Origin: Halovenus aranensis
Lineage (GTDB): Archaea > Halobacteriota > Halobacteria > Halobacteriales > Haloarculaceae
Length of the DNA: 64,000 nucleotides
NCBI RefSeq assembly: GCF_900100385.1
Contig: NZ_FNFC01000006.1
Span: 62,001 to 126,000 of the forward strand
Reading direction: 5' to 3'
Position 1 is the stretch's first letter. Each line of letters begins with the position of its first letter. Below, piece after piece: positions 9,655-17,842 of the stretch. Both the position numbers and the translations under genes were made by a program. Under the pieces are notes generated by a model. That model had not been told where the DNA came from. It saw only the letters and a program-made list of their open reading frames with translations, and did no database searches.

Positions 9655-10382
9655 AGCTGTTTCATCATCATGACTTCGTCCACGTAGTTCCCGTTGAGCT
9701 TGTAGTGGTTCTCCCGGACGGCATCGACTTCGAAGCCGCGTGATTTGAGGAACTCGATAGCCCGCTCGTTGGTCGCTGGCAGCGCGTTCTCGATTTTCTC
9801 GAACTCCTGTTTGGCTGCCCACGAGAGCCCGCGTTCGAGCAGGTGGCTCCCGATACTGTTACCGCGGTACTCTTCGAGAACGCCGACGGTCAGCTGTGCG
9901 GTATGGCGCAGTTTGTCGAGGTCGACGTGTTTGAGGTGGACCCAGCCGACGACCTCGCCGCCGACACAGGCGACAAAGAAGATGCGTGACTCGATTTCGT
10001 TGTGTCGCAGCAGTACCCCTTCGTTGTCGACCACATCTGCGACAGTTTCTGCGCGCACGTACTGTCCCCCGCCGATGGCCTGGCGAATTGCGCCGACCAG
10101 CCCAGTCAGGTCCTCTTCTCTGGCCTGCCGGATGGTGAACGAGATATCGCCGCCCGTGTACTCCTCCTCGGCCCCACCTTCGAAGGCGACCCGTAACTTT
10201 CCTTGTCGCTGTTCGAGTACGCTGTCGCGCTTGAGAATTGCCATGTGGTGACCGAACGCCCGCCGTTCCATTCCCAGCGCCTCGCGTACCGCATCGGGCT
10301 CCATCGCGCCGTGTCTCTCGACGTAGTCGTAGATGTCGCGTCTGCTGTCGTGGGCGAACTCTGGTTTGGTAACTCCTGTCAT
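9651..10382 (-). CDS. HTH-GNAT fusion protein (putative N-acetyltransferase)
   Basis: The N-terminal 75 residues form a helix-turn-helix-like unit (YDYVERHGAMEPDAVREALGM, then RRAFGHHMAILKRDSVL). A GNAT domain follows from about residue 85 (ISFTIRQAREEDLTGL), with the acetyl-CoA loop as VGVLEEYRGNSIGSHLLERGL, matching Q/R-x-x-G-x-G/A. The C-terminal NERAIEFLKSRGF is typical GNAT. I start at the ATG at 10382. A GTG five codons upstream is less likely because a TATA-like TTATTATAA (about 10404-10412) lies 22-30 bases ahead of this ATG, suiting a leaderless message. The fusion suggests an acetyltransferase linked to DNA or to a regulator domain; the substrate is unknown. Confidence 0.85.
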   Translation of the reverse strand: MTGVTKPEFAHDSRRDIYDYVERHGAMEPDAVREALGMERRAFGHHMAILKRDSVLEQRQGKLRVAFEGGAEEEYTGGDISFTIRQAREEDLTGLVGAIRQAIGGGQYVRAETVADVVDNEGVLLRHNEIESRIFFVACVGGEVVGWVHLKHVDLDKLRHTAQLTVGVLEEYRGNSIGSHLLERGLSWAAKQEFEKIENALPATNERAIEFLKSRGFEVDAVRENHYKLNGNYVDEVMMMKQL

Positions 10383-10454
10383 GGTCCTAGATACCACGCC
10401 ACGGGTTATAATAATTGGGTACAGTTTGGTGAGTTGACACCCTCGGCAGGCTGT

Positions 10455-10829
10455 TCAGGCGCGTTCCGGGACGCCAGTCAGTATCTGTGCCACATCGCTG
10501 ATATTGTGTGTATCGACGAGCAGTTCTGCGGCCACCCGGAGGGTCACGTCGGGTTCCATATCGACCCCGTAGCAGGCGGCATACAGCCCAAGCCAATCGT
10601 TGACCGACGCTTCGAGGGCCCGGTACTCCTCGGGCGGAAAGTAGACGTTCAACCCCCCCGTTTTCGCTTCGACGTACAGCGAGACGGCTGGGCCGACTCC
10701 CTCTCGGAGAATCTCGGTCGCACGTTCCTCGTCCGGCGGCGATACGGGGGGCTCGAAGGCCACACAGTCCTCGGCCGCTCGATTTGCAGTCTCGTGAATC
10801 CGCTGGTGGAACCGCTCGGTCCGTGACAT
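10455..10829 (-). CDS. conserved hypothetical protein next to fixCX
   Basis: The 124-residue acidic protein has no transmembrane segments or recognisable catalytic motif. Its start lies six bases beyond the stop of the fixC-like gene on the same strand, so it is probably the last gene of the fixA-fixB-fixCX unit. A central PPEEYRALEASVNDWLGLYAACYGVD stretch looks helical. Its position suggests an accessory role in the electron-transfer cluster, which is inference only. Confidence 0.6.
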   Translation of the reverse strand: MSRTERFHQRIHETANRAAEDCVAFEPPVSPPDEERATEILREGVGPAVSLYVEAKTGGLNVYFPPEEYRALEASVNDWLGLYAACYGVDMEPDVTLRVAAELLVDTHNISDVAQILTGVPERA

Positions 10830-10835
10830 GGCGAA

Positions 10836-12494
10836 TTACCCCTGCTCGAACTGGACGCCTTTGCCACCACTCGGGTGTTCCCAGTGGGTGTCTGCGACGA
10901 CCGCACAGGTGCCACACTCCACGCAGGGCTGGGTGTCGAGACTCACCTTTCGCTCGGCCTCGCCGTTGGTCTGGACAGTCTCTTCCCGGTAACAGCCGCC
11001 GCCAAAACCCTCCGCGCTGACAGGGCAGGCAGTGACGGCGGTCCCGCTAGCCTCGAAACTATCGTCGAGAACTTCGATGTGTGGGTCGTCGACGTCGTAT
11101 GTCAGGTCGCCGATGCGGTCGTCGAGCTCGGGCGGCTCGACCCGACTCTCGCCGTCGACGGGGTCGCCGAGCACTTCCCCGACGCGCTCGGGTATCGTCA
11201 CGTAGGTCATCTTCGTATCCGGAATCATCCCGAGGACGAACGGCGAGTTGAACGACCGCTCCAGCAGGCCATCGAACAGCTTCAGCCCTGCCGCGCCGAG
11301 TCGGGAGTTGACGAGTGTCCTGCCCAGCCTGTTGACCGGCCTGCTCTCTGAAACAAACCGCGTCGCACGGTACCGGCGCGGTCTGAGACGCTTCATCACG
11401 CCCTCGTCTTCGAGCTTTTGCTCGTAGAGCGCGCCTGCTGCTCGCACGTTACCGCGCGTCTGTGCCTCCGCGACAGCCTCGGCCGCGAGGCCACCCGCAG
11501 TCACGGCGTGGTTCATGCCCTTGATGATTGGCCCCTGGGCCTGCATCTGTCCGGCTGCGTCTCCCACGAGCAGCAGACGACCACGGTGTGGCGACGGGTG
11601 GGCGACCCTCTTCGAGTCAGGCACCAGTTTCGCAGCGTACTCTCGTTCCTCGTACTCACCCTGTAGCCACTGGTCGAGCAACGGATGGGTGAGCAGACTG
11701 TCCAGTAACTCGTGGGGCTCGGCTCGCTCGTCTGCAAGCGAGTCCAGGTGGAAGACAGTCCCGATAGAGAGCGAGTCTTCGTTGGTGTAGAGGAACCCGC
11801 CACCCCGGACGCCGTCGAAGAGGTCACCCGAGAACAGGTGTGCCGACCCGGTCTCGGGCCTCACGTCGAAGCGCTCGTCGATGACCTCGGGCTCCATGTC
11901 GACAACCGCCTTGACGCCCTGGAACCAGTCGTCGGGGTCGTCCCAGTCCATCAGGCCCGCGTCGCGAGCGAGCTCTGAGTTCACGCCGTCTGCGGCGATA
12001 ACGACGTCTGCCTCGATTGGGTCCAACTCGTCACAGGTGACGCCGACGATGGTCCCGCCTTCTCGGAGCAGGCCGTTGACGCGAACGTCTGTCAGCAGGC
12101 CGCCGCCCGTCTCGCGTGTCATCTCGTGGACGCGCTCGGCCAGCCAGGAGTCCATCCGTCGCCGTAACACCGCGTCACACCACTCTGTCCCCCTGTGGTG
12201 AATTCTGTCGAGGTCGAACGTCTTGACGTTCTCGCCTGCGATGTTGTGGATGTAGTACTCCTCGACCGGGCGCTCGGCGGCCGCCTCGCGGAACCCGGGG
12301 AACAGGTCGTCGATGGTGTAGGGAGCCCACTCTTCGGCGTAGATGAGTCCCCCGGAGACGTTCTTTGCGCCCGCGTCTGCGCCGCGTTCGAGGACAAGCG
12401 TCTCGATACCCTGTTTTGCCAGTGCTGCTGCGGCGGCGGCACCGCCGGGACCGGCCCCGACGACGACTGCCTCGTAGTGTTCGTATTCAGTCAT
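10836..12494 (-). CDS. fixC: ETF-quinone oxidoreductase FixC with fused FixX ferredoxin domain
   Basis: FixC takes electrons from the electron-transferring flavoprotein FixAB and passes them to quinone. The N-terminus has the FAD dinucleotide fold EAVVVGAGPGGAAAAAALAK (about residues 9-28), and LLLVGDAAGQMQAQGPIIKG is the second FAD motif of the geranylgeranyl reductase/FixC superfamily. From about residue 470 the chain continues into a FixX-like region with ACPVSAEGFGGGC and QPCVECGTCAVVADTHWEHP, whose cysteines would hold a 4Fe-4S cluster. In bacteria FixC and FixX are separate chains; here they are one 552-residue protein. It is the third gene of the leftward fixA-fixB-fixC order. Confidence 0.9.
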   Translation of the reverse strand: MTEYEHYEAVVVGAGPGGAAAAAALAKQGIETLVLERGADAGAKNVSGGLIYAEEWAPYTIDDLFPGFREAAAERPVEEYYIHNIAGENVKTFDLDRIHHRGTEWCDAVLRRRMDSWLAERVHEMTRETGGGLLTDVRVNGLLREGGTIVGVTCDELDPIEADVVIAADGVNSELARDAGLMDWDDPDDWFQGVKAVVDMEPEVIDERFDVRPETGSAHLFSGDLFDGVRGGGFLYTNEDSLSIGTVFHLDSLADERAEPHELLDSLLTHPLLDQWLQGEYEEREYAAKLVPDSKRVAHPSPHRGRLLLVGDAAGQMQAQGPIIKGMNHAVTAGGLAAEAVAEAQTRGNVRAAGALYEQKLEDEGVMKRLRPRRYRATRFVSESRPVNRLGRTLVNSRLGAAGLKLFDGLLERSFNSPFVLGMIPDTKMTYVTIPERVGEVLGDPVDGESRVEPPELDDRIGDLTYDVDDPHIEVLDDSFEASGTAVTACPVSAEGFGGGCYREETVQTNGEAERKVSLDTQPCVECGTCAVVADTHWEHPSGGKGVQFEQG

Positions 12495-12552
12495 TGTCTC
12501 CCTCCTGTGGCTGTCTGGTCGGTACGTGGACTGTCGAGGACTGTGGCGGTCA

Positions 12553-14217
12553 TCAGTCGCTACTCACCTCTGCAATCGCCCGCTCGAATGTCCCCTCTTC
12601 GAGTGCCTCGATGAACCGGGGGAGCACCTCGAAGAGGTCACCCTCGATGAAGTAATCCGAGAAGCCCCTGATGTCGGCCTCGGGGTCGGTGTTGATTGCG
12701 ACGATAGTGTCGGATTCGTCCATCCCGACCTTGTGCTGGACTGCGCCCGAGATACCAGCCGCGATGTAGAGGTCGGGCTCGACCACCTGACCTGATTCGC
12801 CGATCTGGCGCTCCTCCGTGATGTATCCCTCGACGTGACTCCCGAACTCGTAGGACGCCGTGATAACGCCCCGAGAGAGGCCGAAGCCGGCGTCCTCGAA
12901 CTGGTCTGTCAACTCCAGGCCGAGTTCGATGCCCTCCGTTGGGTCGACGCGGTCGATACCGCGACCCATCGCGACGACGACCTCGTGGCCCGTGAGGTCG
13001 ACGCCGTCTTCGAGTTGGTCGTGGTCGACGACCTCGACCTGGAACCAGTCCTCGGGCAGGTCGATATCGTGTTCGACGACCTCGCCCTCGCGGTCGCCGG
13101 GTTCGGGCACTTCGAAGGTCCCGGGGATGACGCTCGCACCCTGGGGGTGAAAATCCCGGAACGGCTTGTCGATACAGAGGATGGTCGAGTATTCGAACCC
13201 GGAGAAGTCCGGTCGGGGCATGTGGAGGACGCGCTCGAACTCGACGCTGTCGCCCGGTTTTCCAGTCTTTGCGGGGTTCGAAATCATCGCCGCCCCGATG
13301 TAGAGGTCTGAACAGTCCGAGGCCAGTCCCGAGTCGAGTTCGCCTTGGACGAGCGCCGAGAGGTCCCTGCCGTTGTTGGTCGCCGGGAAGATGTTGTAAC
13401 GAGGTTCGTGGTAGTCGCGCCACTCCTGGCTCCAGTCGCGACACATATGACAGAACAGCTCAGTGTACGGTTTGTGCCGGAACCGAGCGAGTCGGTCGTC
13501 GTCGTGGTAGACCACGCGGTCGGCGCCGTAAGCAATCGCCTCCTCGGCCAGGCCGGCAACGTCGTCGCCGATGAGCACCGCAACCACCTCCTCTGTGTTA
13601 CCACCTTCGTCGCCGCCGTAGGATGCCGTGTCGTCAGCCACCGCGTTGTCGGCGTTGTATGCGTCCATCAGTTCTCTCGCACGCCCGAGCATCTCCTTAG
13701 AAACGTCGATGAGTCTGCCCTGCTGGGTCTCACAGTAGACCCACATGTCGCGATAGGACTCGCCCGAGACGCCTTCGACGTACTGCTTGTCGGCGGTCGG
13801 ATGGTCGAGGTCGGGGTACTTCTTTTCGGGCGGCTCGTACTCAAGTTCCGTGCCGTCATCGTCGCTTCCCTCGACAGACTCGATGCGGCTCTCGATTTGT
13901 GAGATGGCCCCCTTCCGCTCTTTCCCCTCTCGTTCGCGTTCGAGGATGTCACGGAGCAAGTCTCCGTCGTCGATGTCCCGAACCATGTTCGCGATGTCCG
14001 CGATGGTCAGTTCTGTCAGGTCGACCGATTCGGGGTCGTCTTCTCCCCCGGCTTCCAGTGTCTCGATACGACTCTCGATAAGCGTCTTGACTGGTGCTCT
14101 GTCCTCGCCGCTGGCTTCGAGTGATAGCATCTCCCGCAGCTCCGCGGCGTCGTCGATGCCGTTGACCTCGGGTCCCAGCTCGGAAATCTCGTGTTCGGTG
14201 GGGTCGATAGCGACCAT
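12553..14217 (-). CDS. fixB: electron transfer flavoprotein alpha subunit FixB, long form
   Basis: FixB pairs with FixA to form the ETF, which carries electrons to FixC. The C-terminal FAD-binding motif is clear: GQVVEPDLYIAAGISGAVQHKVGM followed by IVAINTDPEADIRGFSDYFI. The N-terminal 150 residues are an acidic extension with two similar repeats (EISELGPEVNGIDDAAELREML and LTELTIADIANMVRDIDDGD), not part of the catalytic fold. I use the ATG at 14217 (MVAIDPTEHE), three bases after the fixA stop. The length of about 554 residues is well above the usual 320 because of the extension and a spacer before the ETF domain. Confidence 0.9.
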   Translation of the reverse strand: MVAIDPTEHEISELGPEVNGIDDAAELREMLSLEASGEDRAPVKTLIESRIETLEAGGEDDPESVDLTELTIADIANMVRDIDDGDLLRDILEREREGKERKGAISQIESRIESVEGSDDDGTELEYEPPEKKYPDLDHPTADKQYVEGVSGESYRDMWVYCETQQGRLIDVSKEMLGRARELMDAYNADNAVADDTASYGGDEGGNTEEVVAVLIGDDVAGLAEEAIAYGADRVVYHDDDRLARFRHKPYTELFCHMCRDWSQEWRDYHEPRYNIFPATNNGRDLSALVQGELDSGLASDCSDLYIGAAMISNPAKTGKPGDSVEFERVLHMPRPDFSGFEYSTILCIDKPFRDFHPQGASVIPGTFEVPEPGDREGEVVEHDIDLPEDWFQVEVVDHDQLEDGVDLTGHEVVVAMGRGIDRVDPTEGIELGLELTDQFEDAGFGLSRGVITASYEFGSHVEGYITEERQIGESGQVVEPDLYIAAGISGAVQHKVGMDESDTIVAINTDPEADIRGFSDYFIEGDLFEVLPRFIEALEEGTFERAIAEVSSD

Positions 14218-14219
14218 CG

Positions 14220-15101
14220 TCAATCACCCGCCGCGAACGCGTTCAGTTCCTCGAACACCGCTTCCATCCCATCCTCGTCGTCAGGTGTCACCACCCTCGC
14301 CTCGCGCTCGGAGGGTCCCTTCGGAATCGGGTCCACGCCGGAGACGATAGTCGGTGACCCGTCGAGGCCGATGAAATCTGGGTCGAGATTGAGCGCTTCG
14401 TGGTCCCAGACGGTCACGTCCTCGTCGAGGTCGAGCGCCGCCGCCCGCTCCTGTGTCTGCTCGCGGAGGTCCTTGTATCGGAGTCGGTGTTCCGCCCGGC
14501 GGTAGTTTGCCTCGAACTCCGGGTCGGTGACGATAAACGCCGGCAAGTCAGTCTCGATGGTCTCGATTTCGGAGACGTCGCCCTCGACGAGTCGTTTCGC
14601 CCGCACGGTGTTTGTGTCCTCGTCGATATCCAGCGAGATGACGTGCGTAATCAGTGGCCGGTCCGTGAGTTCGTCGTTGATGTCGATGCACCAGTTCGTC
14701 TGTGGGCCGGTATGGCCCGTCTCGCCGTCGGCGGTTTTGAACCCGGCGAAGATGATGTCTGGCTCCTCGTCGAGCATCTCGATGCCGGTAGCAATCGTCA
14801 TCGCCGTCGCCCAGGTGTCCGCCGCACCCATCTCGCGGTCCGAGAGCAGGCAGAGGTCGTCGGCGTACACATCTGCCATCCCCTCCTGTAGAACCTCTTT
14901 GTACCCCGGCGGCCCCATGCTCAAAAGCGAGACGTGCCCGCCGTGTTTGACCTTTGTCTGAAGCGCTGCCTGGAGGGCGACCTTGTCGTTTGGATTCATC
15001 ACTGTGGGTGTCTTCCCGCGTTCGAGGTGGCCGTCCTCGTCGAACGATACCTTCCCCTCCCTGAAGTCGGGTACTCCTTTGGTAAGAGTAACCATGTGCA
15101 T
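14220..15101 (-). CDS. fixA: electron transfer flavoprotein beta subunit FixA
   Basis: FixA is the beta subunit of ETF. The chain starts MHMVTLTKGVPDFREGKVSF and has the ETF-beta core MNPNDKVALQAALQTK and the GY/AMP-loop region ADTWATAMTIATGIEML. The reading frame stays open further upstream to 15317, but homologues start with this M-x-x-V-T-L-T-K-G-V-P sequence, so I place the start at the ATG at 15101 (or the ATG two codons later). The gene heads a tightly packed leftward unit with fixB and fixC and is divergent from the STAS-like gene. Confidence 0.92.
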   Translation of the reverse strand: MHMVTLTKGVPDFREGKVSFDEDGHLERGKTPTVMNPNDKVALQAALQTKVKHGGHVSLLSMGPPGYKEVLQEGMADVYADDLCLLSDREMGAADTWATAMTIATGIEMLDEEPDIIFAGFKTADGETGHTGPQTNWCIDINDELTDRPLITHVISLDIDEDTNTVRAKRLVEGDVSEIETIETDLPAFIVTDPEFEANYRRAEHRLRYKDLREQTQERAAALDLDEDVTVWDHEALNLDPDFIGLDGSPTIVSGVDPIPKGPSEREARVVTPDDEDGMEAVFEELNAFAAGD

Positions 15102-15204
15102 ATGTAACACTGCCCTATCGTGACACCATAACACGGAGGAACTAAATCTTTTGTCATCAGATTCGCAAGAAATGTGGTCGCGAGAGACCTTCGCATCAGT
15201 CGCG

Positions 15205-15245
15205 ATACAGGATGCTTTATATACGGACCACGGGAAAGATAGGGT
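15205..15245 (+). promoter_or_regulatory. probable promoter of the STAS-like gene
   Basis: CTTTATATA (about 15211-15219) lies about 27 bases ahead of the ATG at 15246. This is the spacing expected for an archaeal TATA box and a leaderless or nearly leaderless transcript. Confidence 0.6.
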
Positions 15246-15644
15246 ATGACGCGGGTAATCGAGGAAACCGAGTCCTACAAAATCGAGGTGGACGAAGAAA
15301 TCGACGCGGTGATTCACACGTGGACAGCAACCGTCTCGGGTGAGGAGTTCCGCCAGGGCGCGAACGCCCTGCTGGAGTTCGCAGCGGACAATGATTTTTC
15401 AAAGATGATTGTCGATTCGAGCCGCATCGAAGCCCACACCAAAGAGGATAGAACGTGGCTACAAGAGGAGTGGGCACCGGACATCATCGACGCCGGCATG
15501 ATGTACAGCGGCGTCGTCCATCCCGAAAGTCTCATCGCAGAGATGGATATCGAGCGGCTGATGGAAGGGATGGGTGAGTCCGAACACCGGTCGTACATCA
15601 CCGAAAGCCTGTCAGAAGCCCGCGAGTGGATTGCCGAAAAATAG
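15246..15644 (+). CDS. STAS/SpoIIAA-like conserved protein
   Basis: The 132-residue acidic protein has the alternating pattern of the STAS/SpoIIAA-like small proteins: an early Trp (HTWTATVSGEEFRQGANALLEF), KMIVDSSRIEAHTKEDRTWLQEEWAP in the middle, and a C-terminal amphipathic helix ending SLSEAREWIAEK. No transmembrane segment or catalytic motif is seen. Proteins of this outline are often regulatory or lipid-binding, but the assignment here rests on general resemblance. It is divergent from fixA. Confidence 0.55.
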   Translation: MTRVIEETESYKIEVDEEIDAVIHTWTATVSGEEFRQGANALLEFAADNDFSKMIVDSSRIEAHTKEDRTWLQEEWAPDIIDAGMMYSGVVHPESLIAEMDIERLMEGMGESEHRSYITESLSEAREWIAEK

Positions 15645-15674
15645 GTTCGTAAGTCCCCCGGAGGTTTTCTCCCG

Positions 15675-16013
15675 CTATATTCGTCCCGCTCTGCTGGGGT
15701 CGACGTCGATTGCGTCGACCGGACAGACGTCGACACACAGCATGCAGTCGATACACTGGTCTTCGTGGGCGGGGTCGGCTTTGATTTCGCTCTCGGGGTG
15801 GCCCGGCGTGTCGACCCACTCGAACACGTCGACTGGACAGTCTTCGAGACAGGCCCCGTCCGCGAGACAGATGTCGAAATCTACCGCGACGTGGGTGCCG
15901 TGGATGCCCTGTTTCTCCTGTGTTGTCTCCTCGCCATCGGGTGTCCAGACGCGGTGGCCGTCGTGTCGGTCTACTTCCGTGTACGTGTCCTCGAACTCCG
16001 GGTCGATTGCCAT
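15675..16013 (-). CDS. zinc-containing type dicluster ferredoxin
   Basis: The 112-residue protein has two iron-sulfur motifs: C-L-A-D-G-A-C-L-E-D-C-P (about residues 55-66) and C-I-D-C-M-L-C-V-D-V-C-P (about 91-102). The N-terminal extension carries histidines in RHDGHRVW and GIHGTHVAVD, as in the archaeal zinc ferredoxins, where three His and one Asp bind zinc. I start at the ATG at 16013 (MAIDPEF) rather than the longer open frame. Located close behind the fix cluster on the same strand but separated by the opposite-strand STAS-like gene, it may be the electron carrier that exchanges with ETF or 2-oxoacid oxidoreductases. Confidence 0.9.
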   Translation of the reverse strand: MAIDPEFEDTYTEVDRHDGHRVWTPDGEETTQEKQGIHGTHVAVDFDICLADGACLEDCPVDVFEWVDTPGHPESEIKADPAHEDQCIDCMLCVDVCPVDAIDVDPSRAGRI

Positions 16014-16062
16014 AACTAGATAACTACAGACCGGGCTGATACTTAAATGTTCAACCGCTGGG

Positions 16063-17793
16063 CTAGTTGTGTGCGAAGTAGACGGTCGTCCGCCCGTCGT
16101 CGTGGCCGTCGACACGGACGAACCCGACGCGCTCGAACTGGAGCAACTCGTCGGCTTCGTACGCTTCGAGTGTCGACTCTGCGTACCCAGTCACGTCTCC
16201 GTCCGGGGTTCGCATCAGGACCTCTCGGTTGTCTTCGGCCGGGACCCAGTGGACGATAGCCACGTCGTCCTCTCGGGTCACGTCGATGTCGGCGTCGACG
16301 TATTCGAGTCCCTCGCCGGTGTATCTGACACAGCCGTAGCCTTTGAGCCAGACCCGCTCTCCCTCTTGAGGGAGGTCAGTGGCTTCGAGCATGACACCCG
16401 CGCCGACCGGGATATCGCGTCGCCCGCGGTCGTCGTGTTCGGGATGTATCGGTGGGTGGCCGGCGTCTGGCCCACCCGAGAGAGGGAGTTCGACGGCCCC
16501 ACCGTCGTCGCGGTCGCGAATCATAAACGCACGGTCGGTCTCGTCGTCGATACGCTCGCGGTTCTCCGAGTAGATGGCCGACATTGCGAGGTCGACGTTC
16601 GAGGTGGATGTGCCGAGTTCGACCATCGCGTCGACGATTGCCTCGCCGCGGATGCCGCGCCGCCGGAGGCTGGCGAGTGTCGGCGCGCGCGGGTCGTCCC
16701 AGCCGTCGAGTTCGCCGGAATCGACCAGTTCTTTGATAGTCGATGTCGACATCGCGACGTCGTAGCCGTCGACGTTGACGTGACCCCAGTGGACCACCTC
16801 GGGATACTCCCAGCCGAAGTAATCGTAGACAAAGCGCTGTTTCTTCGCCGAGTCCTGCAGGTCGATGCCACGGATGATGTGCGTGACGCCGGTGAGGTGG
16901 TCGTCGATACCGCTCTGGAAGTCAAGCATCGGCCAACACCGGTATTCGGCTGCCTCCTCTCGTGGGTGTGGTGTCTCGATAATCCGGAAAGCGACGAAGT
17001 CTCTGAGCGCGGGGTTTTTATGCTTGATGTCTGTTTTCACCCTGAGGACCATCTCGCCTTCGCTGTACTCGCCGGCCACCATCGCCTCGAACTCCTCGTG
17101 GACCGTCTCGGTGTCCTTGTCGCGGTGGGGACAGGCCTCACCGGCGTTTTTCATCTCGGAGAACTCGGCTTGAGGGCACGAACAGGTGTAGGCACCACCC
17201 TCGTCGATGAGGTCGCGGGCGTGACTGTAGTAGATATCTAGGCGGTCACTCGCGCGAAGCACCTCGTCGGGCTCGAAGCCGAGATAGCCGACGGCGTCGA
17301 GAATCTGGTCGTAGGCGTCGAGGTCAGGTCGCTTTGTCTCGGGGTCTGTGTCGTCGAACCGACAGAGCATCCAGCCGTCGTAGATGTCCTTGTAGGTCCC
17401 GATGACCGCGGGCATCCGAGCGCTGCCCAAGTGCCACGGTCCGTTGGGGTTCGGAGCCATCCGCATCCGGACCTGGTCGTACTCCTCGACGTTCGGTAGC
17501 TCGGGGAGTCTCTGGTCGTCTTCCTCGTCCTCAGATTCGAGTTCGTCGAGCTGGTCTGGGGCGAGCTCTGCCAGCCGCTCGCGGCGTTCCTCCTGACCCA
17601 TCCCGTTGACTCGCTCGACGACAGGCGCGATGGCGCCCCGAATCTGGTCGCCGAACTCCCGAAATTCGGGGTTTTCGCCCATCAACGGCCCCATGATTGC
17701 ATCGACCTGTGCGTCGCTGTCGTGTTTCAGCGCGTTGTAGAGGGCGTTTATCTCTGCTGCCTCTCTGGCTCGTCTCTCGATATCCTCGTCCAT
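16063..17793 (-). CDS. gltX: glutamyl-tRNA synthetase (archaeal type)
   Basis: This enzyme charges tRNA-Glu, and in archaea also tRNA-Gln as the substrate for GatDE. The class I HIGH-like motif appears as PNPNGPWHLGSARMPAV (about residues 111-127), and the KMSKS-like motif as DVAMSTSTIKELV (about 350-362). A long N-terminal acidic segment precedes the catalytic core, and an all-beta anticodon-binding half follows, as in the archaeal/eukaryotic family. A Cys/His cluster (YTCSCPQAEF and GEACPHRD, about residues 203-225) would fit a zinc site near the acceptor-binding region. Length 576 matches the family. Confidence 0.95.
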   Translation of the reverse strand: MDEDIERRAREAAEINALYNALKHDSDAQVDAIMGPLMGENPEFREFGDQIRGAIAPVVERVNGMGQEERRERLAELAPDQLDELESEDEEDDQRLPELPNVEEYDQVRMRMAPNPNGPWHLGSARMPAVIGTYKDIYDGWMLCRFDDTDPETKRPDLDAYDQILDAVGYLGFEPDEVLRASDRLDIYYSHARDLIDEGGAYTCSCPQAEFSEMKNAGEACPHRDKDTETVHEEFEAMVAGEYSEGEMVLRVKTDIKHKNPALRDFVAFRIIETPHPREEAAEYRCWPMLDFQSGIDDHLTGVTHIIRGIDLQDSAKKQRFVYDYFGWEYPEVVHWGHVNVDGYDVAMSTSTIKELVDSGELDGWDDPRAPTLASLRRRGIRGEAIVDAMVELGTSTSNVDLAMSAIYSENRERIDDETDRAFMIRDRDDGGAVELPLSGGPDAGHPPIHPEHDDRGRRDIPVGAGVMLEATDLPQEGERVWLKGYGCVRYTGEGLEYVDADIDVTREDDVAIVHWVPAEDNREVLMRTPDGDVTGYAESTLEAYEADELLQFERVGFVRVDGHDDGRTTVYFAHN

Positions 17794-17842
17794 TACCGGG
17801 AGAATCTCGCCGGACGACTAAAACTGGGTCGGATTCGGCCTG

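Noticed and set aside
16069-17241. A 390-codon plus-strand frame
   Set aside because: It is the antisense shadow of gltX, whose motifs are unmistakable.
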